Shown here in pieces: positions 6,838-14,965 of a stretch of DNA of 38,372 bases. The stretch covers positions 1 to 38,372 of the forward strand of contig JBBQHA010000016.1 in the NCBI GenBank assembly GCA_038323475.1, in the 5' to 3' direction. How positions within the stretch are numbered: the first letter of the stretch is position 1; every line of letters begins with the position of its first letter. The notes under the pieces are model-generated. The model worked only from the letters and a program-made list of their open reading frames with translations. It did not search any database and was not told the origin of the DNA. A program made the position numbers and the translations under genes. The DNA is from SZAS-103 sp038323475. Its GTDB lineage: Bacteria; Pseudomonadota; Gammaproteobacteria; Xanthomonadales; Xanthomonadaceae.

Positions 6838-8898
6838 TCAATGCGCGAGCAGGCTGCGTGCGGTATCCCGTTCGGCGGGGAGGTTGCCGCTCCTGTTCGG
6901 CGATGGCGGCAAGTGCCACAGGTCGGCATCACCGACGACCAGCACGCGCTCGGCGCCGGCCAGCGCCGCCTTGAGCGCGGGACTGGCTTGCGATGGCGTG
7001 GTCTCAACCCAGCGCACGCCGATGCGGGCGAAAGCAGCCCGCCACGCGGCGCCGCTGGCATCGTGTTCCGCCGAACTGGCCAAGGCGCTGAGCGCCCGGT
7101 CGTACCAGACGACGACGAAGCCGCGCCCGGCGAGTTCGGCGAAGAACGGATTCCCGGTGTACAACACGCTTCCTTGCTCGGGACGGGCGCGCAGGTATGC
7201 GGCGATGCTTCGTTCCGGCGCGAATTGCGCGACCGTCGCGGTTGTTCCATCTTCGACGCGTTTCTCGACCACGCCGCTCTGGAGCATCCAGTTCGCGCTC
7301 GTCTGGAACGCAAGATTGAGGCCGACCAACGCCGACAACAGGAATGCCGCGCTGCGCCGCCCCGTGACCATGGTCGCCGCCGCGACTAGCGCGGGCAGAA
7401 GCAACACGAGACCTGGCTGCGCATAACGCAGGTACTGGAGTTGCGAGAGCGGCAGCAGCGTCACCACCAGGCCGGCGAGCGTCAAGGCCCGCGTCTTGCG
7501 GTTCAGCAAGGCAAGCAGCAGTGCGCCCGACAGCGCCACCAGCACGAAACCGGCGCCGCCATGGAAAGACTCCATGTAGCGCGGAGCGTCGAAGGTGATC
7601 TGCCATGGAAGGTCCCAGTGCAAGCCTGCACTCCAGCGCGCATCGACGACATTGATCGCATCGTATGCGGGCGATCGGAACAAGCCGTTGTAGAGCGGCA
7701 GCAGGGGATTGCCGGTCAGCGCGAACGCATATGCGTAGCTCGACCCTCCCACCAGCAGGCACAGTGCGATCGCGGTGGGCAATGCGCGCCATGGCAAGCG
7801 GCCGCGCCAGCGATACAGCAGCCATAGCAGCATCGGCGGGATCGCCACCGCGTGCAGGATTTTCAGGCCCAGCAACAGTCCGGTCAGGACTGCGGCAAGA
7901 CGCAAGGTGGATGGGTCGGGCTCATCGGGGGCTCGCATGACGAGCAGCGCAAGCGCGAGCGTCACGGCAGTCGCCGGACCCTCGGTCTGCATGCCGCCGG
8001 CGAGCATCATGACGATCGGCTGGCTCGCGTACAGCGTCACGAGCAGGGCGCACGCCCAATGTTCGAGATCGAGGCTGGCCCCGAGTTCCCACAGCAGGGA
8101 AGCCGTCAGCACGAGCCACAGCGCGTCGAGCGCGCCGCGCGCTTCGGTGTTGGCGAGCAGCTGCACGAGCGCATGCAACACGTCGCCCGACCAGGGCGCG
8201 AGTGCCCAGAGATTCGACGCGAAGTCCAACCGGTAATAGCCGAGTAGCTGCAGTTGCGAAGGCAGGGCGAGGTGGTAGGAGAGGTCGTCGAACTGCATGG
8301 TCGGCAGCCAGCATGCTGTCGACGCCAGGCCGACCACGAGCGCGGCGAGGGCTGCGTACCCGGGGCAGGCGGTGGCGGCCGCGCGCCATGCAGCCGGCAA
8401 CGGGACGAGCAAAGCGCGCACTGCGGCCCGACGCCAGATCGCCAGGACGAGCAGCGCGGGCAGGTAGATCCAGATGCGATGGATCGGCAATGGCAACAGC
8501 CAGCCGAGGGTGCCGGCGATCAGCGCGAGGCCGCCGAGCAGGGCGAAGAGCGCCCGCATGCATGGCGCCGCGAGCGCCGCCGGAAGCAGAGTCGAACCAA
8601 GTCCGAGCGCGGCAATCGCAAGCAGACTTGTGGCGAGCACGGGCAACGGTCCCGCGAATGCGACGAGCAGCACGAGCCAGATCGTGGCGATGCAACTCGC
8701 GGGCTGCCAACGCAGGACGCGGTGCAGCAGCCAGCCGGACACGCCGACACCGAGCGCAAGCGCGAGCGTGTTCTGCCCGACCGTGGAGGCGATGTGCTCC
8801 CACATCCGGTGCATCACCAAGCCGATGATCGTCGCGGCCGGCCCGGCCCAGAGCAGCACGCGCGCGGCGCGAGCGGATGTCGTCGTGTCGTTGTGCAT
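6838..8898 (-). CDS. Large polytopic membrane protein, GT-C glycosyltransferase-like
   Basis: This 686-residue protein has about 12-14 hydrophobic segments and a soluble C-terminal domain from about residue 545. Near residue 205 it contains MQFDDLSYHLALPSQLQLLG followed by YYRLDFASNLWAL. An acidic motif in the first periplasmic loop followed by a helix with P-x-Q/Y is typical of GT-C enzymes (ArnT, PMT and DUF2029 types), which use polyprenyl-phosphate sugars as donors and act on the periplasmic side. The C-terminal part (SVLYTGNPFFAELAGRGFVV, then RIGVRWVETTP) resembles the soluble tails of these proteins. It heads a minus-strand set with two GtrA-family proteins, which would supply the flipped lipid-sugar donor, and an acyltransferase. 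It diverges from glmU across 57 bases. The exact GT family and acceptor are not clear; it could also be a non-catalytic relative. Confidence 0.75.
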   Translation of the reverse strand: MHNDTTTSARAARVLLWAGPAATIIGLVMHRMWEHIASTVGQNTLALALGVGVSGWLLHRVLRWQPASCIATIWLVLLVAFAGPLPVLATSLLAIAALGLGSTLLPAALAAPCMRALFALLGGLALIAGTLGWLLPLPIHRIWIYLPALLVLAIWRRAAVRALLVPLPAAWRAAATACPGYAALAALVVGLASTACWLPTMQFDDLSYHLALPSQLQLLGYYRLDFASNLWALAPWSGDVLHALVQLLANTEARGALDALWLVLTASLLWELGASLDLEHWACALLVTLYASQPIVMMLAGGMQTEGPATAVTLALALLVMRAPDEPDPSTLRLAAVLTGLLLGLKILHAVAIPPMLLWLLYRWRGRLPWRALPTAIALCLLVGGSSYAYAFALTGNPLLPLYNGLFRSPAYDAINVVDARWSAGLHWDLPWQITFDAPRYMESFHGGAGFVLVALSGALLLALLNRKTRALTLAGLVVTLLPLSQLQYLRYAQPGLVLLLPALVAAATMVTGRRSAAFLLSALVGLNLAFQTSANWMLQSGVVEKRVEDGTTATVAQFAPERSIAAYLRARPEQGSVLYTGNPFFAELAGRGFVVVWYDRALSALASSAEHDASGAAWRAAFARIGVRWVETTPSQASPALKAALAGAERVLVVGDADLWHLPPSPNRSGNLPAERDTARSLLAH

Positions 8899-8933
8899 GC
8901 AGGAGCCGGGGGAAGCGAGCGGTTAGAATACAC

Positions 8934-8939
8934 GCGGTC
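8934..8939 (+). promoter_or_regulatory. Candidate -10 element for glmU
   Basis: TAGAAT matches TATAAT at five of six positions and lies 16 bases before the glmU ATG, in the 57-base divergent gap. No clear -35 hexamer is present at normal spacing, so this rests on the -10 alone. Confidence 0.4.
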
Positions 8940-8955
8940 CTTTGGAGCCCCGCGC

Positions 8956-10323
8956 ATGAGCAATCCGCTGCACGTCGTCATCCTCGCCGCGGGCGAAGGC
9001 AAGCGCATGAAGTCCGCGTTGCCCAAGGTGCTGCAGCCGATCGCCGGGCGTCCGATGCTCGCCCATGTGATCGATGTCGCGCGCGCGCTCGGCGCCGCCG
9101 GCATCCACGTCGTGTACGGACATGGCGGCGCGCAGGTGCGCGCGGCGTTCGCCGGGCAGGCCGACCTGGCCTGGGCCGAACAGGCCGAGCAGCTCGGCAC
9201 CGGCCACGCCGTGCAGCAGGCGATGCCGAACGTGCCCGACCAGGCGCGGGTGATGGTCCTGTTCGCCGACGTGCCGCTGATCGCGGCCGACACCCTGCGC
9301 GGCCTGCTCAACGCCGACGGCGCGCTCGCGGTGCTGGTCGCCGAACTCGACGATCCCACCGGTTACGGCCGCGTGCTGCGCGATGCCGATGGCCACGTCG
9401 CCGCGATCGTCGAGCACAAGGATGCCGATGCGGCGCAGCGCGCGGTGCGGACGATCAACTCCGGGATCATCGTTGCCGATGCGTTGCAACTGAGGCGCTG
9501 GCTGGCGAGCTTGCGCAGCGACAACGCGCAGGGCGAGTTCTACCTCACCGACGTGTTCGTGCAGGCGGCCGCGGAAAACCAGCCCGCCGCGATCGCGACC
9601 TGCGCCGATCCGGTCGAGGTCGAAGGCGCGAACGACCCATGGCAACTCGCGCGGCTCGAACGCGCGTACCAGCTGCGAGCGGCGAAGGCGCTCGCATTGT
9701 CCGGCGTGCGGATCGCCGATCCATCCCGCTTCGACCTGCGCGGCACCGTGTTCGCCGGCCGCGATGTCGCGCTCGATGTCGACGTGATCCTCGAAGGCGA
9801 TGTCGTGCTCGGCGACAACGTGGTCATCGGCCCGTTCTGCCGGCTCAGGAACGTTTCGATCGGCGCCGGCAGCGAGGTGCGCGCGCATTGCGACATCGAT
9901 GGCGCGCAGATCGGCGATGCTTGCATGATCGGCCCCTATGCGCGGCTACGCCCGGGCACGGAACTCGCGGATGGCGCGCACGTCGGCAATTTCGTCGAAA
10001 CCAAGATGACGCGGCTCGGCAGGGAGTCGAAGGCCAACCACCTGACCTACCTCGGCGATGCGCAGGTCGGCGATCGGGTGAACATCGGCGCTGGCACCAT
10101 CACCTGCAACTACGATGGAGTGAACAAGCACCAGACCCGGATCGGCGACGACGCGTTCATCGGATCGAATTCGTCGCTGGTCGCGCCGGTCTCGATCGGC
10201 GCGAGCGCCACGGTCGGAGCCGGGTCCGCGATCACCAGCGACGTCCCGGCCGGCGAACTCGGTCTCGGACGTGGCAAGCAGACCACGATCAAGGGCTGGC
10301 AGAGGCCGAAGAAAAACACCTGA
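8956..10323 (+). CDS. glmU: Bifunctional UDP-GlcNAc pyrophosphorylase / glucosamine-1-phosphate acetyltransferase
   Basis: This cytoplasmic enzyme makes UDP-GlcNAc, the precursor of peptidoglycan and LPS: its C-terminal half acetylates glucosamine-1-phosphate and its N-terminal half adds UMP. The 455-residue product has the nucleotidyl-transfer motif LAAGEGKRMKSALPK (residues 10-24), QLGTGHAVQQA, the metal site in LFADVPLI, and TINSGI. The C-terminal left-handed beta-helix shows hexapeptide turns, GPFCRLRNVSIGAGSEVRAH, VGNFVETKMTRLG, and the catalytic-site VNIGAGTITCNYDGVNKH. GGAG lies about seven bases before the ATG. In many gammaproteobacteria glmU directly follows atpC; here a minus-strand glycan cassette separates them. 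UDP-GlcNAc supply next to that cassette may or may not be functional linkage. Confidence 0.98.
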   Translation: MSNPLHVVILAAGEGKRMKSALPKVLQPIAGRPMLAHVIDVARALGAAGIHVVYGHGGAQVRAAFAGQADLAWAEQAEQLGTGHAVQQAMPNVPDQARVMVLFADVPLIAADTLRGLLNADGALAVLVAELDDPTGYGRVLRDADGHVAAIVEHKDADAAQRAVRTINSGIIVADALQLRRWLASLRSDNAQGEFYLTDVFVQAAAENQPAAIATCADPVEVEGANDPWQLARLERAYQLRAAKALALSGVRIADPSRFDLRGTVFAGRDVALDVDVILEGDVVLGDNVVIGPFCRLRNVSIGAGSEVRAHCDIDGAQIGDACMIGPYARLRPGTELADGAHVGNFVETKMTRLGRESKANHLTYLGDAQVGDRVNIGAGTITCNYDGVNKHQTRIGDDAFIGSNSSLVAPVSIGASATVGAGSAITSDVPAGELGLGRGKQTTIKGWQRPKKNT

Positions 10324-10333
10324 CAGCAGGTTT

Positions 10334-10368
10334 CTGCGGCTTATCCGGCCCCGGCCCCAGCTCCGCAG
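10334..10368. terminator. Possible shared terminator hairpin between glmU and the sensor kinase
   Basis: CTGCGG (10334-10339) and CCGCAG (10363-10368) are perfect arms, and the interior GGCCCCGGCCCC can add pairs. The convergent gap is only 45 bases and holds nothing else. The flanking T-runs are short, so the terminator call is tentative. Confidence 0.35.
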
Positions 10369-11694
10369 TTATTCCGGTATCACCAGGGTCACGCTGAGCC
10401 CGCCATCCAAGCGGTTCGACAGCGCGATGCGCCCGCCATGCGCCTCGGCGATCTCGCGCGCGAGCGCGAGTCCCAGGCCGGTTCCACTGCGCTTGGTCGA
10501 GTAGAACGGCACCAATGCGTTCGCCAGCACCGCGTCGTTCATGCCCTGGCCGCGATCGCTGACTTCGATGCGCAGCGAATCCGGCAACCGGCGCACGCGC
10601 AGGCTGACGTGTTCCGGCGCCGATCCGGACTCGTGCGCGTTCTTCAACAGGTTCAGCAGCGCCTGCTCCAGTTGCGCGGCATCGAAGCGCCCGGCCTTTT
10701 CGGGCAAGGGGCCATCCAGTGCGAAGCCGATCTGGGTGCGCAGGCGTTCGCAGAACGCCGGCCACACGATCGGTTCGAGCCGCGGCGCGGGCAGCTTGGC
10801 GAAGTGCGCATAACCGCGGATGAAGCCCTCCAGGTGGCGCGCACGTTCCTCGATCGTGCCGAAGATCTCCTCGAGCCGCTGGTGCTGGCCGCGCCGCACG
10901 AGTTCGGCGCCCGAATGCGCGAGCGACGCGACCGGTGCCAGCGAGTTGTTGAGTTCGTGGCTGATGATGCGGATGACCTTCTTCCAGGTCTGCACTTCCT
11001 GCCGGCGCAACTCGGTGGTCAGGTGGCGCAGCAGGAACAGTTCGTGGCGACGGCCATTGAGGCGAAAGCCGCGGCGCGCGAGGTGGTAGATCTGTTCGTC
11101 GTCGTCGTGGCCGACCGCGAACAGGCCGTCGCCGCCGCGTTCGATTGCCTCGCGCAACGGCTCCGACGCGTTCTGCAACAAGGCTTCGAGCGCATGGCCT
11201 TCGAGCTTGTGCCCATCGTTGAGCAGCTTGCGCGCGGCGAGGTTGGAATACACGATGCGGCCGCTGCTGTCGGCCAGCAACATCGCGACCGGCGCGTTCT
11301 GCACCATGGTGTCGAGCAGTAGCTCGCGCTGCACGAGCGCGACGCGCTGTTCGCGCAGGGCGTCGCCGAGCGCGTTGTGCGCGTTGACCAGGTCGCCGAG
11401 CTCGTCGTTGCGCTTCCACGCGAGCCCGAAACTGAAATCGCCGTCGCGGTAGCTCGTGACCGTGCCGGACAGCGCGCGGAACATCGACAGCACCGGTGCG
11501 AGTGTGCGGCGCATGATCCACAGAGCGAGCGGAACCAGCACGAGCAGGCTCAGGATCGCGGCGAACCATGGATCGTCGAGCAGCCGTTCGAGTACGAGCA
11601 CGAGCGCCAGCGCGAACACGGCAAAGACGCACAGCACGAACGCCAGCTTTCCCGCCAGCGAGAACCGCCTGGAGGCCAGCTGCCGCACGTTCAT
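10369..11694 (-). CDS. NtrY-like membrane sensor histidine kinase with HAMP-PAS-HisKA-HATPase
   Basis: This 441-residue inner-membrane kinase is the partner of the NtrC-type regulator whose stop overlaps its start (ATGA, four bases). There are two membrane helices at about residues 14-36 and 44-62 with almost no periplasmic loop, so it probably senses within or close to the membrane. A HAMP-like stretch (FSFGLAWKRNDELGDLVNAH) is followed by a PAS domain (TMVQNAPVAMLLADSSGRIV, then YSNLAARKLL) at about 128-225. The H box is IISHELNNSLAPVASLAHSG with phospho-acceptor His246, of the NtrB/NtrY type with Asn-Asn after Glu-Leu. The ATPase has LLNLLKNAHES (N box), DRGQGM and GTGLGLALAREIAE. The lack of a large sensor loop recalls kinases that monitor an adjacent transporter, here the ABC system of the same cluster. 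Confidence 0.9.
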   Translation of the reverse strand: MNVRQLASRRFSLAGKLAFVLCVFAVFALALVLVLERLLDDPWFAAILSLLVLVPLALWIMRRTLAPVLSMFRALSGTVTSYRDGDFSFGLAWKRNDELGDLVNAHNALGDALREQRVALVQRELLLDTMVQNAPVAMLLADSSGRIVYSNLAARKLLNDGHKLEGHALEALLQNASEPLREAIERGGDGLFAVGHDDDEQIYHLARRGFRLNGRRHELFLLRHLTTELRRQEVQTWKKVIRIISHELNNSLAPVASLAHSGAELVRRGQHQRLEEIFGTIEERARHLEGFIRGYAHFAKLPAPRLEPIVWPAFCERLRTQIGFALDGPLPEKAGRFDAAQLEQALLNLLKNAHESGSAPEHVSLRVRRLPDSLRIEVSDRGQGMNDAVLANALVPFYSTKRSGTGLGLALAREIAEAHGGRIALSNRLDGGLSVTLVIPE

Positions 11695-13019
11695 TGCCGG
11701 TCGATGCCCAGCCGCTCCATCCGCCGGTACAGTGACTGCCGGCTCAGGCCCAGCGCGACCGCAGCCTGCGCGACGATGCCGTGGGATTTCTTCAGCGCCT
11801 GTTCGATCTGCTCGCGATCGGGTTCGTGCTCGGCCGATCCGGGCGCCGATGGCAGCGCAAGATCTTCGGCCTCGATGCGGTCGCCGTGCGCGAGCAGGCC
11901 GGCGCGCTGGATGACGTTCTTGAGTTCGCGCACGTTGCCGGGCCAGGCGTGTCTGCGCAGCGCCTCGCGCGCGTCGGGCGTGAGTTGCTTGCCGCGCACG
12001 AGGAAGGATTCGGCGAGCGGCAGGATGTCGTCGGGGCGGTCGGCGAGCGCGGGCAGGTTCAGTTCGATCAGGTTGATGCGGTAGTAGAGGTCTTCGCGGA
12101 ACGCGCCTTCGCGGATCTTCGCGGGAAGGTCGGCGTTCGTCGCGCTGATCACGCGCACGCGGACCTGGCGTTCGCGGTTTGAACCGAGCCGCGCGAAGCG
12201 CCCGGTTTCGAGCACGCGCAGCAGCTTGACTTGGCCGGCCATCGGCAGGTTCGCGATCTCGTCGAGAAACAGGGTGCCGCCATCGGCGGCCTCGAACTTG
12301 CCTTCGCGCGACTTGCCTGCGCCGGTATACGCGCCAGCATCGGCGCCGAACAGCTCGGCCTCGATCAGGTCGGTCGGGATCGCCCCGCAATCCAGGGTCA
12401 CGAACGGACCGTCGCGCACCGCCGAATTCGCCTGGATGATTTCCGCAATGCGTTCCTTGCCGCTGCCGTTCGGCCCGGTGATCAGCACTGGCACGTCGGC
12501 GCGCGCGACCTGGCAGGCCAGTGCGACCACGCGTTCGGTCGCCGGGTCGGCGAACACCATGCCGCGAAGTTCGAAGCGTTCGCGCAAGGCGCTGTTGCGT
12601 TGCGCATCGCCGCCGCGGCGGCGCTTGAGTTCGCGCCGGTTCGCGCCGAGTTCGAGCAGGTTGCCGATCGTCGCCATCAGCTTGCCATCGTTCCACGGCT
12701 TGCCCAGGTAATCGGCGGCGCCGGCCTTGACCAGGTCCACCGCCGAGGACAGGTGCGTCCACGCGGTCAGCAGGATCACCGGCAGGTCGGGGTGGCGCTT
12801 GCGGATCTCGCGGAACAGCTCCTGGCCTTCGTCGCCCGACGTGGTATCGCCGGTGAAGTTCATGTCCTGGATGACCAGGTCCACCGGCCGCCGTTCGAGC
12901 AACGCGAGTCCCGCCTGCGGCGATTGCGCGCTCAGCGTGTGCAGGTCGTGCAGCGAGAACAGCACTTCCAGCGCGGTGGCGACGGTCGGGTTGTCATCGA
13001 TGACGAGGATCGTGGGCAT
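11691..13019 (-). CDS. Sigma-54-dependent response regulator, NtrC family
   Basis: This 442-residue regulator has three intact domains. The receiver (1-120) has Asp-Asp at 8-9, phospho-acceptor Asp52, Thr85 and Lys107. The AAA+ domain has Walker A GPNGSGKE (182-189; the usual consensus is GExGTGKE), the sigma-54 contact loop GAYTGA (229-234; usually GAFTGA, Tyr being a tolerated variant in the family), Walker B LFLDEI (250-255), and the RINLIELNLPALADR/WPGNVRELKN motifs. The C-terminal Fis-type helix-turn-helix ends AVALGLSRQSLYRRMERLGI. It should activate transcription with RpoN. A perfect -24/-12 element with upstream repeats lies in front of the adaptor gene that heads this cluster, its obvious target. 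It is cotranscribed with the NtrY-like kinase. Confidence 0.94.
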   Translation of the reverse strand: MPTILVIDDNPTVATALEVLFSLHDLHTLSAQSPQAGLALLERRPVDLVIQDMNFTGDTTSGDEGQELFREIRKRHPDLPVILLTAWTHLSSAVDLVKAGAADYLGKPWNDGKLMATIGNLLELGANRRELKRRRGGDAQRNSALRERFELRGMVFADPATERVVALACQVARADVPVLITGPNGSGKERIAEIIQANSAVRDGPFVTLDCGAIPTDLIEAELFGADAGAYTGAGKSREGKFEAADGGTLFLDEIANLPMAGQVKLLRVLETGRFARLGSNRERQVRVRVISATNADLPAKIREGAFREDLYYRINLIELNLPALADRPDDILPLAESFLVRGKQLTPDAREALRRHAWPGNVRELKNVIQRAGLLAHGDRIEAEDLALPSAPGSAEHEPDREQIEQALKKSHGIVAQAAVALGLSRQSLYRRMERLGIDRQ

Positions 13020-13079
13020 GGGCGTTTCGGAAAGTCGTGGTGGAGTCGATGCGCGCCATGATGACAGGAGCGGCGGTCC

Positions 13080-13499
13080 TCAAGAATGCAGGGGCGGAGG
13101 CGGCGGTGGCGGCGGTGGTGCAGGGGGCGCTGGCGGAGGAGACGGCACGAGCATCGCGTAGTCGGCAGACGCCCAGTTCAGCGCGACCTCGTTGCCCGCG
13201 CGGCGCACCCGCAGCTTCGCGGCGGACGCGCGATGGTCGCGCAACGCTTTCAACAGCTCGCTGACCTGGGCGATGGGTCGATCGTCGATCGCGACGATGA
13301 TGTCGCCCGCCTGCAGTCCATGGAACGGCGTCGGCGTGGTGCGATCGACGACGATGCCGCTGGTGTCGTTCGAATGCAGGCTCAGCGACTGGCCGTCGTC
13401 GTTCCAGCTGAAGGAATCGGTGTGGTGTTTGCCCGCCGGTGCCGATGTGGAAGCCAGCAGGGCGGACAACAGGATCGCAAGCATCGTGTGGTGACGCAT
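13080..13499 (-). CDS. Small secreted PDZ-domain protein with polyproline tail
   Basis: This 139-residue protein starts at 13499, where AAAGGA sits at correct spacing; an upstream in-frame ATG at 13517 lacks a site. A signal peptide is clear (MRHHTMLAILLSALLASTSA then PAG), so it should be periplasmic. After a short polar region comes a single PDZ domain, recognised by the carboxylate-loop form TPTPFHGLQAGDIIVAIDDR followed by PIAQVSELLKALR and LRVRRAGNEVALNW. The tail is almost pure Pro/Ala (PSPPPAPPAPPPPPPPPPLHS in form), encoded by a GGC-rich microsatellite on the plus strand at about 13086-13145 that could slip and change the tail length. There is no protease domain. It lies between the second permease gene and the regulator gene on the same strand, so it may be a periplasmic accessory or signal-sensing partner of the transporter/kinase pair. 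Confidence 0.85.
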   Translation of the reverse strand: MRHHTMLAILLSALLASTSAPAGKHHTDSFSWNDDGQSLSLHSNDTSGIVVDRTTPTPFHGLQAGDIIVAIDDRPIAQVSELLKALRDHRASAAKLRVRRAGNEVALNWASADYAMLVPSPPPAPPAPPPPPPPPPLHS

Positions 13500-13565
13500 G
13501 GTCGTTCCTTTGTTCATTGGTGGACATGGATGCGGCCGCGCTTCGCACGCGGCGTCGACAGGGGA

Positions 13566-14804
13566 TCAGACGCTGCGCGTCGCGACCGCCGGCGGGACGC
13601 GTGCGGCGCGCCATGCGGGGCCGAGGACCGCGAGCAGTCCCAGCGCCCAGAGCGCGATCATGCCAACGCCGAGATAATCCAGCGGAAGGCGCTGCAGTTC
13701 GAGCTTGCTGACCAGCAACTGGTTGAGGCCGAATGCGAGCGCGATCCCGCCGACGATGCCTGCGGTGGTGACGATCAGGTTCTCGGTCAGGAAATAACGC
13801 AGGATGTCGAGACGCCGCGCACCCAGCGCGCGCCGCACCCCGATCTGCTTGCGGCGCTGGTTCACCCATAGCGACGCCATCCCGACGATGCCGCTCGCGG
13901 TGACCAGCAGCAGCAGCACCACCACCGAGACCAGCATGCCGGCGAGCGCGCGATCTGCGCGATAGCGGCGATCGCGCAGCTGGTTGATCGTGTAGGTAGG
14001 CAGCAGCACCCGGCCATCCATGCGCGCGCCCAGCGTCTTTTCGGCGTCGGCGATCACCCGCGCACGCTGGCCGGCATCGGCACGGACCAGGTATTGCGTG
14101 TACTCGTCGAGTTCGCGGACGGGATAGATCACCGAGAATTCGCCTTTGCCTTCGCTCTCTTCGCGCGCCTGCGCGGCCGGGGTCTGCAGCCGTTCGACCA
14201 CGCCCACGATGGTCGATACTTTCGCGCCTTCGCCGGTGCTGTAGAACAATTGCTTGCCCAGCACCGAATGCGCGTCGGGGTACAGCTTCTTGGCGAGCGC
14301 GGCGGTGATGATCGCCGAACGCGGGATCGTCTCCTTGGTTTCCGGCCCGACTTCGATCACGTCGTTCGCATCGATGTCGCGCCCTTCCACGAGCTTGAGG
14401 CCGAGCGTCGCGATGAGCGAACCCGGGCTGGTATAGGTCGTCGCGACGACCGTCGAGTCCGGACTCTGGTTGCGCCGAGTCGCGAAGCCGGTGTTGGACG
14501 ACGACTGGCCGAGCGGCACCTGATTCGTCCAGGCGACCGACTTGACCCCGGGGATCTTGCGCAAGGCGGCCTCGTCTTCGAGTTGCATGCCCTTGACGTC
14601 GGCGATCTTGCGGAACGGCGACAGGCTCAGCATGAACACTTCGTCCTCCGCCGCGCCGCTGGGCCGATTCGCGAGTTCCAGGCGATCATGGACGATGTAC
14701 AGCGCGTTGCAGAGGATACCGAGCGTCAATGCGACCTGTGCAGCGATCAGGATCGCGCCGGTCTTTGTGCGCAGCATTGCCGAGATGATCGGACGGATTT
14801 CCAT
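13566..14804 (-). CDS. MacB/FtsX-type ABC transporter permease 2
   Basis: This 412-residue permease has one N-terminal membrane helix (KTGAILIAAQVALTLGILCN), a large periplasmic domain of about 240 residues (MacB-PCD type), and the C-terminal FtsX domain with three helices. The cytoplasmic coupling motif is WVNQRRKQIGVRRALGARRL, the standard R-x-x-E/Q-I-G-x-R-R-A-L-G-A of the family, and the end is LGPAWRAARVPPAVATRSV. It differs from the adjacent permease in the periplasmic domain while keeping the FtsX core, so the two probably form a heterodimer on one ATPase. It is separated from permease 1 by 161 bases that contain a hairpin. Likely role: efflux or mechanotransmission of a periplasmic substrate together with the HlyD-type adaptor. 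Confidence 0.92.
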   Translation of the reverse strand: MEIRPIISAMLRTKTGAILIAAQVALTLGILCNALYIVHDRLELANRPSGAAEDEVFMLSLSPFRKIADVKGMQLEDEAALRKIPGVKSVAWTNQVPLGQSSSNTGFATRRNQSPDSTVVATTYTSPGSLIATLGLKLVEGRDIDANDVIEVGPETKETIPRSAIITAALAKKLYPDAHSVLGKQLFYSTGEGAKVSTIVGVVERLQTPAAQAREESEGKGEFSVIYPVRELDEYTQYLVRADAGQRARVIADAEKTLGARMDGRVLLPTYTINQLRDRRYRADRALAGMLVSVVVLLLLVTASGIVGMASLWVNQRRKQIGVRRALGARRLDILRYFLTENLIVTTAGIVGGIALAFGLNQLLVSKLELQRLPLDYLGVGMIALWALGLLAVLGPAWRAARVPPAVATRSV

Positions 14805-14861
14805 TTCTAGCCTCCAGTGACTGACGATTGCGGTTTGCTACGACCTTCAACGAACGACAAC

Positions 14862-14881
14862 CCTGCACATGGAAGTGCAGG
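14862..14881. repeat. Stem-loop in the gap between the two permease genes
   Basis: CCTGCAC and GTGCAGG pair perfectly around a six-base loop (ATGGAA). It sits in the 161-base gap between permease 1 and permease 2, otherwise without a gene. No U-tract follows on the minus strand, so it is more likely an RNA processing or stability element than a terminator. Confidence 0.45.
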
Positions 14882-14965
14882 TCGATACGGCGGCTGCTGT
14901 CGGATCGGGAAACGTTGCCGGTATCGTTTCCGCGCGGCGGCGACAGGTTTTCCCGTGCGCGCCAA

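Noticed and set aside
10369..12762. A continuous frame that would fuse an upstream extension to the sensor kinase
   Set aside because: The extension is an Arg-rich shadow of the NtrC-type regulator. The kinase start at 11694 is fixed by the ATGA overlap and the N-terminal membrane helix.
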